A stretch of 64,000 bases of DNA from Nothopassalora personata. Taxonomy: Eukaryota > Ascomycota > Dothideomycetes > Mycosphaerellales > Mycosphaerellaceae. The notes under the pieces were generated by a model that was given only the letters and a program-made list of their open reading frames with translations, had not been told where the DNA came from and searched no databases. The stretch lies in NCBI GenBank assembly GCA_033816765.1, contig CM066289.1, positions 3,906,001-3,970,000 of the forward strand, in the 5' to 3' direction. A program made the translations under genes and the position numbers. This document shows, piece by piece, positions 33,159-43,815 of this stretch; position 1 is the first letter of the stretch, and each line of letters opens with the position of its first letter.

Positions 33159-33945
33159 ATGGCAACCCATACAACCATTCCAGCCCATGGGCCGGGATGA
33201 ATCAATCCGAAAGACCATGATCCCAGAAATCGCAGGACCATGAGGACTTACACTGGACTCGAGTCCACCGGCCTCAAGTCCGCCAAACTCAAGCTCACCT
33301 CCCTTACACGAAGTCGAGGCCCTGTCCCAAAGTTATCAAGCTCCCGAGCCTGGATCTTAATAAACCAGCTCTGCGTCATAACCCTCATCTCCTCCCCAAG
33401 CAACGGCCACCTCAACATTGGCCTGCCCGAAATCGGTCGGGACCACACAGTCCCTCGGAACTCGCCTTCTTGCCCAACTCCGTCTTCTACCTCACAGCAG
33501 GCTCATCTCTCCTCTTGGCAGGCTCAGTCACAGACGTGCTTGGACCACGCCGTGTGCACTTGCCCGGTGCTTTCATCGTGGCAGTCTTCGTCCTGGCGTG
33601 CGGGCTTTCGAGAGTTGGGTTCGACCTGACCGTGTTCAGGGCATTGCAAGGCATTGCGTATGCAATCATGCCAAGTGCTGTGAGTATTGTGTCGCCTAAT
33701 GTCGAGGACGGTCGACCGAGGAACATCGGGTTCGCTTCGATCTGCTTGGCGATGCCGAATGTATGGTGCCGGCTGGAGGGTGGGATTCTATGTTGGCGTC
33801 GCGACTGGCCCGCTGTTCTTCCTGGTCGGCATCTGGGCTTAGCCTGCTGATCTGAAGCTTGGATGTTGTTCGCGTGAATGATTGCTACTAGCTTTATCGG
33901 AGCTGTCGGATTGAGGAAAGTCGGGAAGGTCGGAGTAAAGCAAGA
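33159..33945 (+). pseudogene. MFS transporter pseudogene (DHA2-like drug:H+ antiporter)
   Basis: A start in good context (CCACCATGG, 33159) leads to a Pro/Ser N-terminus that breaks at once. Transporter sequence is then readable in successive frames: LCVITLISSPSNG...GLPEIGRD, shift, SELAFLPNSVFYLTAGSSLL, LAGSVTDVLGPRRVHLPGAF, VFRALQGIAYAIMPSAVSIV, shift, GFYVGVATGPLFFLVGIWA, stop, PADLKLG. The G.(T/A)DVLGPRR motif between TM2 and TM3 is the MFS signature. Only the first ~5 of 14 helices are represented and at least two frameshifts and several stops are present, so the gene is dead. Confidence 0.82.
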
Positions 33946-34097
33946 TTGAGGTATCAGTCCCAGTTGACTGCGACTCAATGGAACTGTTATGTGGCGGTCA
34001 TTGCGACTGAGGCTATAGCAGGCGATGCTCCTTTAGGTCCGTCATCAAGATATTAAGAAGCACTCTCGTCGGTCTCAGCTCTCGTGAAGTGCTGCCG

Positions 34098-34559
34098 TCA
34101 CACAAAGAACACCATTCTCAAAGCCGCACCGCTGTTGCTGGGAGGCTCTACATGCCAATTCGCTGAGTCGAGCAGTGAAGGGTAGATTTTTTCGAAGCCG
34201 CCTCCGCCATGTTCGCAGATGCATGGGCCGGATGACCAGAAGCCCTGAAGCAGTTCTACGTATACAGCATTCTCGGAACGCAGTCGCTCGCATTCTGCGC
34301 CGAGGTCTCGGACTTTCGTGTATAGCTCGTTGTTCATGGTATTGCTCAATCGCAGCCGCTCGTTCAGACTGGTAATCATATCTTTCTGGCGATCTCGGCA
34401 CTTTCGTTGACTGCTAATCATGAGTGTGCGATTCACAGACTCGCTGTTGGATCTTTCTCACGCTTCGCGATTCTGCTGCTTATGTCTGAGGACTTTGTTG
34501 ACTGCCTGGTCGTAGCTGATATCTGGAGATGAGCTCGAGGGCGAGGGGGACCATGGTAC
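34098..34559 (-). pseudogene. bZIP transcription factor gene, 5' end cut at a transposon fragment
   Basis: Minus exons 34559-34462 and 34413-34098 join across a 48-bp intron (GTGAGA...TTAG). The join yields a bZIP basic region, HKQQNREASQRKCRDRQKDM, with the hallmark N..(A)S...CR. A leucine-zipper-like coiled coil follows (LNERLRLSNTMNNELYTKV). The C-terminal tail is short and has two Cys. The 5' exon has no in-frame ATG, and the sequence immediately upstream (34557-34609) is a retrotransposon RNase H fragment. The start and promoter therefore appear lost or moved by the rearrangement. The rest is intact, so the loss may be recent. An unrecognised upstream exon beyond the insert is the alternative. 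Confidence 0.7.
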
Positions 34560-34609
34560 TTATACTGTGCTAGTAGCTCCGACTAGCGGGCTTGCCTTCG
34601 GGTAAGTTC
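34557..34609 (-). mobile_element. Ty3/Gypsy RNase H fragment at the repeat boundary
   Basis: The plus sequence 34571-34609 matches 52173-52211 (inside element F) except for one G/A difference. On the minus strand it encodes ELTRRQAR(W)SELLAQYK, the conserved end of retroelement RNase H. It marks the left edge of the repeat block and abuts the truncated bZIP exon. Confidence 0.7.
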
Positions 34610-35370
34610 AGTCGTCCTATAGAGAGCGCCTTCACGCGGCGGACGACGTAAGTATCTTCGTTACGACGAAGAGAAACTAAGACTCTCTCTCTCGAAAAAT
34701 ACAAGCCTACTCGACTCGAAACAAGAAAAGACAGGTCGGACGAACCGAACGAACGAGATACGCTCAAAATCTACAAACAAGAACTCCGGAACTGCGAGAA
34801 GGGAAAGCGACGTACATAGCGTACACGTCGCTCGAACAACGAAGGCGCTGTCTACCTGTCGTCCCGGCAAACCACGTAAACTGCCGGCTGGAACCAAGAG
34901 AGGCGTTTAGGGGCGCAAACCACGTATACTGCACGGCTGGAACCAAGAGAGGCCGAGGGGGGGACGACAGCGAGGCCACTGCGACCGAGGAGCTACACTC
35001 GAGACCGGAGAACGCGACTGGATTGAAACAGAGGCAACGGGTGTTTCTTGGGATTTTGCTCGGTGCGTACGGGTACGGCCGGCTTGGCTTTTTAAAACAA
35101 GAACGAGACACGGGCGCAAAACTTGTCTCGCCCGGGGCAAGGCGACAAACCGCAATTCTCGACAAGACACGACTACCGGGTACGCGCGTACTACGCCGCA
35201 ATATATTCGATTTACGGTTCGAATAGCGAGCGTTGCTCGCATCTTTTAAGGAGTTTTTACGTCCGGGGTACGACGGGGCTTTTCTCCTTCTCTCAAATTT
35301 TGGTCTCGTTCTCGAGACCCGTGTTGCATAGTCTTTGACTCAAATAGCACGTTAATGGAATAATCAATCA
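34610..35370. other. Unclassified moderately GC-rich sequence at the repeat edge
   Basis: No gene recognised. Unlike the DNA to its right it still contains many CA and TG dinucleotides, so it is not fully RIPped. A 48-bp tandem duplication (34867-34914 and 34915-34962, sharing GCAAACCACGTA and GGCTGGAACCAAGAGAGG) lies inside. It begins near TGTG (34567) and ends near TTGCA (35328), so it might be an LTR, but no partner copy or target duplication was found. Confidence 0.35.
34867..34962. repeat. 48-bp tandem duplication
   Basis: Two copies, each starting GCAAACCACGTA and containing GGCTGGAACCAAGAGAGG, differ by a few substitutions. Confidence 0.6.
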
Positions 35371-37260
35371 ATCAGGCCGGGCACCGAGGCGATTATACCG
35401 GACGCCCTTTCTCGAAGGGAGTAGGACACGCTTAGGTAGGACGACAAGTTATTACGGTATCGTAGGTTTCTTAAACCGGACATCGTAAAGAATTAGCCGG
35501 GCTTAAAGGGGGGAAGCGAGGTAGTAGTAGACGCTAGCTCTACTATAAAGGTTTCGTTAGTACGAATCTTAGCTACGTAGTTCGAAGGACTATCCGCCGT
35601 AGAAGAGGCGGATTTACCGGGCGCACTACTAGGACCCTTCTAAGACTAAGAGCTAAACGACCTCTAGGAAAGAACTATCGAGAAGGATAGTACGTTCTAA
35701 GCGGTACACCGCGCGATTAAGGTAGGAGCGCGTTTACTTCCTAGCGAGGTAAAACTTAAGGTATAAGTAGGTAACTATAGTATCGACCGTAACGGGTATC
35801 TTTACTACCGCGGTAGGATTTAGGTACCTAGAGCTCCTAGTTCTACGGAGTCCGACTATAAGGAGGTAGACATAGCGATCTTATAGAACGACACCCTTCG
35901 AACTAAGCTAATCTAATCCGTATACGATTCACCGGTATACGGCTACCCTAGCCGGGACTCTATAGTATCGATACTAAGTCGTAACTTCTACTAGCCCCTA
36001 TAGTCTAAGTACGTAAGGCAGTTTTTAAGGAACTATAACTACTACGGTAGGAATAAGGTATAGAGGGAATAAAAACACGGCCTCCTACAACCCTTGCCGG
36101 TCCCCGACCGATTCTTCTAGGAGATCTCGATAGATTTTATAACGGACATACCCGAGTCGTAAGGGAACACTTACCTCTAGGTAATTAAGGATCGACTAAG
36201 TAAGACCGTCGTTTTAGAAGCGATGTCTACTGTAAAGGCCGAGGACTACGCCAAAAGGTTCTTAGACTACTAGGTAAGATACTATAGCCTACCTTAAGCT
36301 ATTACGAGTAACCGGGGTACTAACTAGACGAGCACCTTCTAGAGGACCTTCTATCGTTTAACCGGTATAAAATAGAGGCTTAGCTCCGCTTACTACCTAT
36401 AAACCGACGGAGGCCCGGAACGATTAAACTAGGAAGTCTAGGCTTACCTTCGTAACTATATTAACTATAAGTAGTCCGACTAGAAACGCTAGCTCCCTAC
36501 GGCATAACTTACTCTAAACGCGCGGTATTACGCTAGGCTAGGAATAAGCCCCTTCTTCGCGGTATACGGATACGAGGTACTATTACCCGTTTAGTTATAA
36601 CCGGATCTAGAGACTTCTTAGTTAGACGCCGCGTAACGGGTAACGCTATTCGTAGAAAGGATGTAAAAGATCACGGACCTATATTAGGCGAGTATAGCGG
36701 AAGCCGCCTAAAAACAGGAGGACTACGCTAACCGGGATAGGAAGCTAGCACTAATCTATCGTGTAGGTAATAAAGTTTAGCTAGATCTACGTAACTATGT
36801 TACTATACGACTAAAGAAGAGCCTCGACTATAGATACGCGAAGTATACGGTAGTAGAAGTAATCTCGCCGTTGTCTATATACTTATCTAGGATCCCCGAC
36901 GGGATCTACCCGGTCTTCTATCCTAACTTACTACGACCTATAAGCTAAGACCCCTTACCTAGATAGGAGATCGATAATAAACAGCCGGACCCTATTATAA
37001 TTAAGTCTTACGAAGAGTAGTAGGTAGAAGAGATCCTTTACGCTAAAACTAAGGTTAGAGGTAGAGGCCGAGTACGCGAAGTCCTAGTAAAATAGCCCGG
37101 ATACTATAAGCCTACATAGAAACTATTAGGGTACCTCGCGGACACAGTAGCCGCGGATAACTTTGAGAGGAAATATAGTAACCTAATAACGTATAACGGA
37201 CCGAAGGAGGCATAGGATACGAAAAGAAGGGGGAAACGGCAAAAAGGTAAGGATTACTAA
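35371..37260 (+). pseudogene. Element G: RIPped Ty3/Gypsy pol (RNase H end, integrase, chromodomain)
   Basis: Read through TAG stops (former CAG/TGG codons), the plus strand gives PDALSRRE (end of RNase H), then an integrase core (ISIDFITDIPES, RLSKTVVLEAM, SNRGTN, LSSAYYL.TDGGPERLN), a linker (GISPFFAVYGYEVLLPV), a GPY-like stretch (LDYRYAKYTVVEVISPLSIY, NLLRPI) and a chromodomain-like end (VEEILYAKTKVRGRGRV, LVK.PGYYKPT). Gag, protease and reverse transcriptase are missing to the left. Near-absence of CpA and TpG shows saturated RIP. Not functional. Confidence 0.8.
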
Positions 37261-38760
37261 GGATTTAGCGTAGACATAGGCGTTTAGGAAAGGGTAGGCA
37301 TTTCTTTTAGGTTAGGGAGTCTTTTTAGGAGATAGAGAGAAGTAAGAAGGCATAGGTAAGTTTAAGAACGTTTCATTTTAGCGGCGTCCGCCGTAAAAGT
37401 AGCGGAGCCCGATCCCTTTCGAGATAGCTATCTACTATAATAGCTTAGTCGCGGCCCGCGCGAAAGACGAGGGTGCCTAAATGCTAGTTAGAGGAGGCCG
37501 AGGCCTAACGTACGCGGCGCTAACCTAGCTAGAGGTCGCGTAGGGCGCCCCCGGGACTAAAGAGTCGGTTAGCGATAGTTTTATAACGGGGCCCGTAGTA
37601 TATACGTCTACCTAAAGGTAAGCTAGGCATTAGCTATAGTACCTATAACCTTAGCGGCGACCGTACTAAAGGAATTGGTAAGCGCGTATAAAGAGGCGGG
37701 GGCCGGGAAAACTTACCGGGAGAGTACGCTAGTACGCTAGAGAGGCTTTAAAGCCTTCTAGGCTTTAAGGACGGCGCGGAGCTTAGTACGAGCGTCGTCG
37801 CTAAAAGACCGTAAGCCTATAGAAAAGTCGCGGAGGACGCTAGGGAGGATACTTACGCGCGGTTCTAGTTAGTAGCGCGGGTCTACTTAGTAAAGGCAGC
37901 GTAGGCGAGCTCCGGCCTAAAACGCGCGGTTAGCGATGATTTTCCTTCGGGGTCCGCGCGGTACATACATGTCCTCGTAATGCTTACGATTAGTATTATA
38001 GGCCTAGTAGGCGCGCGCGGTTGCGCCCTAATAATAATTAGCGGACCCCGATAAGAATGTAGCGGAGGCCGGTACTTATATACTAGGAGACGTAGTCTAC
38101 GCTAGTAGAGGCGTAGGGGACGTAGTAGATGCGGCGTTAGGCTATTTTATGCTACGTTCCGGTTCGAATACGTCGGTCTCCGTAGGAATTTATTCGGACT
38201 TACTTAATAGTATTAATAGGAGATGTAGTAGTAGTAGTTTCTATTTACGGCATACTATTAGTATCTATCGGAACCCGTGGGGAAAACGTCGGCTCCCCAA
38301 GCGATAGGCATAAGATACGTAACCGTATACCCCTAAGGCTAAAGACGCTTAGCTAGGGGGAGGGGGAGGGGCGACTTACGCTTACGGTAGGTAATAAGGA
38401 AAAGAGAGAAAGAAAAAGAGAACGAGAACCTAAAGATATATTCTAGGTTCCTATTATTTATATATAACAATAGCTATTGTCACTTATTAGACAATAGTAA
38501 ACCTTACGCTTACCTAGGCGATAATACTTCGCCTCGACGTCGGCGGGGCTAGACAATAAGGAAGAGTAGCTCGGGCACTTCCTATTACGAGCCTAATAAA
38601 AACAGCTAGGACAATAGGCTCTAGGTAGGATAATAGGGAGCACCGGCGTAAATACGTATACGGCCGGTATCTATAGGGCGGAGCTAGGGCTAGAGGCGGC
38701 AAAGGTAGAAGGGGGGGGTAGTATAAGGGGCGGGCCCCTATTTCTTAGCATAGGCTACGC
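37261..38760. other. RIPped non-coding repeat sequence, class unknown
   Basis: Follows the 3' end of element G and could include its LTR. It is rich in CG and TA and poor in CA/TG. No protein motif or paired LTR ends were recognised; the only frame over 60 codons (38514-38702, minus) is low-information. Confidence 0.45.
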
Positions 38761-39480
38761 CTGTACGTTCGGATTGCTTTCTAACACCTTTTCTTCGGAC
38801 AGCGTGTAACTTCCCCTTTCTTCTATATCGAACTTATTATAAATTTTATAGAACTTTAGTGTATACGTCGTTTACCCGTAACACCTTAATTAAAGTATAT
38901 AATTCCTTAGCTAACTTGTCTACATCTCTAAAGTTTAGCCTTAGGGTAGAGTCTAATCTAGCTATAATAATGCTAAAAGATTGTATGTCCTCTTTCTTCT
39001 ATCGCTTATAGGTAGCTTTATATCCTATACTACTATTAATGTCCTAAGGAGATTTATTCTAGGCATTCTTAGTCGTATCTTAGGGTTGTTTATAAGCTAC
39101 CCTATTTAGAGTATGCTTTAGATTAACCTAGTCTAGGTTATAGATAACATATCTAACTAGATCCTTCTCTAGTAGTGCGCTAATTAGTATAGATTTCTAT
39201 GCCTAAAACTATACGCCTTTTCTAAGTACCTAGTTATCCTTAGTAGACCTTACTAGGTTACTAGAGGTATTGTTTCTAAACTCTATATCTAGTCTAGCTC
39301 TTTTAGATGCTATACTACGGTAATAATGCTTAGTACCGATGTCCTGTAGTAGTTCTTAAATCGATTAGATAGTTGTCCGTAAAACAAATGTAGGGTCGGG
39401 TCTACTAGTAAGGTAAGGTAATCCTTAATAGAGTGTTACGTCTCGTTCTAGGGCTAGTCTTAAAAGAGAGATAAGTCAAG
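38761..39480 (-). pseudogene. RIPped retroelement remnant, possibly gag-like
   Basis: The minus strand, read through stops, gives helical gag-like text (INSSIGYKATYKR, FSIIIARLDSTLRLNFRDVD, KLAKELYTLIKVL). It weakly recalls Copia-type gag; I cannot assign it with confidence. Very AT-rich. Confidence 0.35.
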
Positions 39481-39673
39481 TGTTACGGAACGATTCCTAT
39501 AGACCCTAGAATCGCGATAACGAAATAAGCACGTGACTTATCCTACCTAAGCGCTTAGACTTAGGGCGATTAGACTGCTTATGCTTAGACTAATTAGGCT
39601 ACTTATGCTTAGAATAATTAGACTAATTACCGAGATCTACGAATCTCCTTTATATTTAGGAGCGCTAAGAATC
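39481..39673 (+). repeat. LTR of element E (RIPped), inverted partner at 42172-42364
   Basis: Starts TGTTACGG, preceded by a purine-rich AAAAGAGAGATAAG. It matches the reverse complement of 42172-42364 over its full ~193 bp (shared blocks CCTAAGCGCTTAGACTTAGG and ACCGAGATCTACGAATCTCC), with differences mainly of RIP type. Confidence 0.7.
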
Positions 39674-42171
39674 CCTTATAGTTTCGATACGTTTAACTTA
39701 CTATTTAATATTACTGTTTAGAATACACTATAACCTAACCTCTACCTTACTGCTACTTAGTCTTTATAAGACAAGACAGCTATTGCTTTATTACTCTCCC
39801 TTAACTTCCTATCGGCCCGAGAACAAACCCGATTGAGCTTATCTTCTTAACTTGTAATATTATTAGGTTATACTAAACCTAATAGCTTTAAACGCCCTCT
39901 ACGATAGGAGACCGATAGAGTAAACGGGGAACACCCGCCCCTAGTAAAGTAAGTAGAGCCCGACGACCTTAGACCGTAAACGATGCTATTAATGCCTTAG
40001 CTACTTATATAGGCAACGACACCCTTAAGGTTAGTAAGCTAGAATACTACTATAGCGACCGAGACAAGTTCGACACTTAGGTCTCTTAGATAGATATATA
40101 CTTCTTATTTAACTCTATGCCTAAGAACCTTAAGCCTATCTTTACTACTACCTTCTTAAGAGGACGAGCATAGTATTAGGTTAAACTATTCCTTAGGAAA
40201 TACCTAGATAGTAACGGATAAGATAATGCCGACGGAATCTTTAGGTTATATAACTATCTTAAGCATGCTATAAAGAGCGTCTTTAGTGTCTCTAATAAGA
40301 TTACTACTGCCGTTTGTATTATTTAGCATTTAACCTAGAAGACATCTACTGCCGAATATGCTACTAAATTCTAGGAATACGCGTAACTTACCAATTAGGA
40401 CGACGAAGTACTTTAAGTTATGTACTAAAGAGGACTAAAGGAGTATATTAAGGACGAGTTAATAAGGGACGGTCGGAAAATCGATAGCTTAGGCGACCTC
40501 GTTAGAGTTACGATTAATCTTAACGATAAGCTCTACAAGAGAGCTATAGAACGACGATACGACTCTAAGGTATCCGGAAAGGCTAGATACAAACTAGGCT
40601 ACGATAACCGTAATAGAGGCTTCTACGACAACTATAATAGTAAGCCTAGGGACAAACCGTACTACGGACTATAGCTAATAGAACTCGACGTTACCGAGAA
40701 AGGTCGTAAGATTAGGAATAGTAACGGGAACAGAGCATCCCGGAGTTCGAAAGAAATACGAACTTGCTACGGATGTAGTAAACCTAGCTACCTAGTAAGG
40801 GACTGCCGCGGTAAGAATATAGTACGCCGCGAACAGTTTAATATAATATAACCCTAAACTAGTAAATCTAAGAGTAGCGTTAGATCTCGAGGAGATACCG
40901 ACTATACTCGGAGAGTAGGAGAGAGAGCTAGTAATAGAAGTACGACGCCTCTCCTAGACCCCTTAGAAGGACGAGGAGGATACTATAGGTAGTAAATAGT
41001 AGTTATTCTATTTAATGCGAAGAACTAACTACGATAGTTTAACATAATAGTACGAAGAGTCGACTACGAGATCGAATCCGAATCTCGAAATAGTTATAGA
41101 AGCCTTTATTAGCGATTCTATTACTAAGACTCGTATTAAGTTTACTACGCCCCGAAATTAGGCGTAGGGTATTAGCCTTAGTAACTAAGAGGAACCCTAG
41201 GAGTAACGTATAGGTAGGACGCTACGCTTAGAGAAGTAGACATCGACGAATCCTACTTTAATAACGATAGAAGCGATAAGGAAAACTAGGACCTAGGATA
41301 AAACGGATCGTAGTTACCGGAACTATAGGAAGAAAGTTAAGAAACTACCGGGCTAGATACTATCGAGGAAGACTAGGATCCGGAAGAATTAAGCGAAGAA
41401 GATTCCTCCGAAGGAGAAGAGAGCGACACTAACGACAATAACGAATAACTAACCTTTACGATTAATGCACCTAAGAAATTATACAATATAATCGGATACC
41501 TATAAAGAAGGCACGAGGAATTCCTACCTAAGATAGGCGGACGAAGAATACTATACTCTTGTCACGAAGCGACACCAGGCACATGTGAATGGACCCTGCA
41601 GTGAAAGATCGGCCCGGAACAACGTTGTTCCGGCGCATTTAAATAGCTCGCGCATCTCGCGCTCTTCTTCGTAGACTCGTATTGCAACTCGTCTACCACC
41701 TGCCCGTCACAACTCTATTAAGTTTAATAACATACTCGATACCCTACGAGGTATAGCCTAGGGATACCCACTTATAGAAACGACCGAGAATCTAGCAACC
41801 GCTATTATAGAACGACTACCGATAGGGAGCCGAATAACCGGAACCGGATACCTTATACTGTTAGGAACATTTATATCGAATAAATTACCTAACGTAGTAT
41901 AATACGTACGCGTACTCTACTTAGGAACGTAGAAGATCTAGGAACGCTAACGAATATAGGTATAGACATAGAAAGGCTCGCGCTAGGTTTAAGCGGAGGC
42001 CTCGAGACACGAAGTACGACGTTCTATATACGAACAGGGAAAAGGATTAACTCCCTAGGAATAAGCGACCGAAGGAAGTTATACGACATAGAAAAGGCTT
42101 AAGCATTACTAACGATAATAGTGTTTCGAACTAAGATTATCGTAAACGGGCATAAGATAGATACTATAATA
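39674..42171 (+). pseudogene. Element E: RIPped gag and protease start, truncated
   Basis: Read through TAG stops, the plus strand shows a retrotransposon gag domain (KTSTAEYATKF, GLKEYIKDELIRDGRKIDSL), a zinc knuckle derivative (CYGCSKPSYLVRDCRGKN, with Tyr where His is expected) and, just before the inverted LTR, the start of an aspartic protease (IIVNGHKIDTIIDS). The knuckle and following RREQFN match element F, so E and F are the same family. It is interrupted by a solo LTR at 41560 and cut inside the protease. Confidence 0.75.
41560..41711 (+). mobile_element. Un-RIPped solo LTR (152 bp) with ACTCT target duplication
   Basis: TGTCACGAAG...CCCGTCACA flanked on both sides by ACTCT (41555-41559 and 41712-41716). 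It retains CA/TG dinucleotides amid RIPped DNA, so it arrived after or escaped RIP. It has a TTTAAATAG TATA-like box (about 41638) and a palindrome CCGGAACAACGTTGTTCCGG. It differs from the LTRs of elements A and B; a third family, left by LTR-LTR recombination. Confidence 0.85.
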
Positions 42172-42364
42172 GATTCCTAGCGTTCCTAAATCTAAAGGAG
42201 ATTCGTAGATCTCGGTAATTAGTCTAATTATTCTAAGTATAAGTAGTCTAATTAGTCTAAGCATAAGTAGTCTAATCGCCCTAAGTCTAAGCGCTTAGGT
42301 AGGATAAGTTACGTACTCGTCTTATTATTATAATTCTAGGGTCTATAGGAATTATTCCGTAACA
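42172..42364 (-). repeat. Inverted LTR partner of 39481-39673
   Basis: Reverse-complement copy of the element E LTR, ending ...CCGTAACA at 42364. It begins directly after the truncated protease (ATAGATTCC), so E is an LTR-gag-protease-inverted LTR fold-back, not a normal element. Confidence 0.7.
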
Positions 42365-42419
42365 CTATCTCCTTTTTAGCCTAGCTTCGTCCCGAAGCTT
42401 TATAAGCCGTTATTATTTC

Positions 42420-42960
42420 TTATAGGAATAGTTAACTATGTCTTCTTCCTCTTATAAACGCCGTTAACAACTCGCTCTAGATACTAAAATCTCTAGTATT
42501 AAAATAGCTCTATATACGAATTGTTAGAAGTCTCGATCCTTAGGCGCGGTAGTAAAGTATATCGTAGGTTCTCGGTCTAGGAAGTGTTCGGCCTATATTC
42601 GAAAAGGCTATAAGGATTACGACGTATATCTTTCTCGTCCGGAGTAGGAACGTCTTCGCAATTCGCGCGATAAGCTTAAGCTAGAGCTTAAGAGGATTAA
42701 AGAGGAGGAGGTACGGCTAAAGATGCGTAAGATCCGTCTTCGGAAACAGCTACGCTTAGCTAAGTATCGTACTAACGACGCCGTCGCTAAGGAGTTAGAG
42801 GAGATCGAGGAGAAAGAGGCGCGCGAGGAGCTAGCGTCTCTTAAGTAGGCGTCGGGGATAGAGGTGTTACCTTCGCTAGTTTCTTTCTCGGATATCCTAG
42901 AGATGCCCGTAAACGACTAGGCGGCGCTCTCTAGGGCGAAGCCCTAGGGCGAGTCCCTAG
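42420..42960 (+). pseudogene. RIPped remnant of a repeat-associated coiled-coil protein
   Basis: Read through two TAGs, the plus strand encodes RSRKCSAYIRKGYKDYDVYL then a charged coiled coil (LKLELKRIKEEEVRLKMRKI, AVAKELEEIEEKEAREELAS). It resembles a hypothetical protein type often found in fungal retroelement-rich DNA, with a C..C basic start and a long coiled coil. The role is unknown; not functional here. Confidence 0.5.
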
Positions 42961-43016
42961 GGGTAGAAACTTATTAGGGTATTTATTTATAAGTTATGTC
43001 CCTATTTCTATCGATC

Positions 43017-43090
43017 GGCTAGGTAGCTTAGTAGTAGAGCGTAAGCTATCTAAACTCTTAAGGTCGTAGGTTCGATTCCTACCCTAGTCG
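43017..43090 (+). tRNA. tRNA-like sequence, probably a RIPped tRNA pseudogene or SINE head
   Basis: GGCTAGG (43017) can pair with CCTAGTC (43083-43089) as acceptor stem. GCTT/GAGC forms a D stem with the A-box-like TAGCTTAGTAGTAGAGC. GTAGG-TTCGATT-CCTAC forms a perfect T arm with B box GGTTCGATTCC. The anticodon arm is irregular (TAAG...CTTA around an 11-nt loop), so no anticodon is assigned. Unlikely to be functional. Confidence 0.5.
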
Positions 43091-43139
43091 CTCGTCGGCC
43101 GAGAGATCTATTATCGTAGGTCGTATCGGCGGACCTATT

Positions 43140-43620
43140 TTTAGTATTATTAGATCTTTTACTAATAGTTTCGTAGGTGTTGTTTTAGTTCCTAGGTATT
43201 TTCTAATTCGTTGTATCCTTTCTACTTAATAAGGTATCGCTAACCTTTCTTATCTAGGATTTTTTTGACTTTAAATTCGTTTTCTACTTCTAGCTCGAAA
43301 TAGAAGCTTTCCTAGTAAGGTGTTTTAGTGTCCGCTAGTTCTAGCTTAGAGATGTAGAAGACTAGGTAGATTTTTGCGTCTAGTAGTAGCCGTAGTCGGT
43401 AGTTAACTAGTCCTATAACTTTATCGATAAAAAATAGTCCGACCTTAACGTAATCTAGTTTCTTAGTCTATCTTCTTATTCTTAAGTTTTTTATAAGGAG
43501 ATAGACCTTATCCCCCCCTTTTAGTAGAGGTACTATTTTTCTCGTGTCTTACCATTATTAAGACAGTTTATATTATATATCTTTAATCGCCTTACGTGTT
43601 TCTTTATATACTTCCTTAAG
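43140..43620 (-). pseudogene. Element F, 3' part of pol (chromodomain), RIPped
   Basis: The minus strand reads YISKLELAD, FELEVENEFKVKKILDKKG, (W)RYLIK(W)KGYNELENT(W)E, a chromodomain with RIPped Trp codons. Read right to left it continues across element A (43621-51159) into the rest of F, with TTAAG repeated on both sides of the insertion. Confidence 0.8.
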
Positions 43621-43813
43621 TGTCACCGTACCGGCGCCCATTCACCTCGATCCGCGCGCACGTGCGTGGGCACCACAAGCGCGCCGCTGACTAAGCCGCT
43701 GACTAATCGGCTTGGCGCTCCCTTAAGTATCTCGCGCTCTCCGCGCCTCTCTTAGATAGCTATCTATTCGACTTGTACCTTATCCGACCACGTGCTTGCA
43801 CCTGCTTGTGACA
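43621..43813 (+). repeat. Element A 5' LTR
   Basis: 193 bp, TGT...ACA ends, identical by eye to 50967-51159. It holds TTAAGTAT (43723-43730) as a TATA-like box and, 39 bp on, ATCTATTCGA (43762-43771), which is complementary to the PBS; the transcript start is predicted there. Confidence 0.93.
43723..43730 (+). promoter_or_regulatory. TATA-like box of element A LTR
   Basis: CCCTTAAGTAT. The same CCCTTAAGTATA is in the element B LTR at the same distance (39-40 bp) from the PBS-complementary stretch, suggesting a shared core promoter. Confidence 0.5.
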
Positions 43814-43815
43814 CT

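Noticed and set aside
34567..35333. A 760-bp LTR (TGTG...TTGCA)
   Set aside because: No second copy, target duplication, PBS or polypurine tract was found, and its left edge is RNase H coding sequence.
39431..39440. TGTTACG near 39433 as an alternative LTR start
   Set aside because: The inverted partner aligns to the TGTTACGG at 39481, not to this one.
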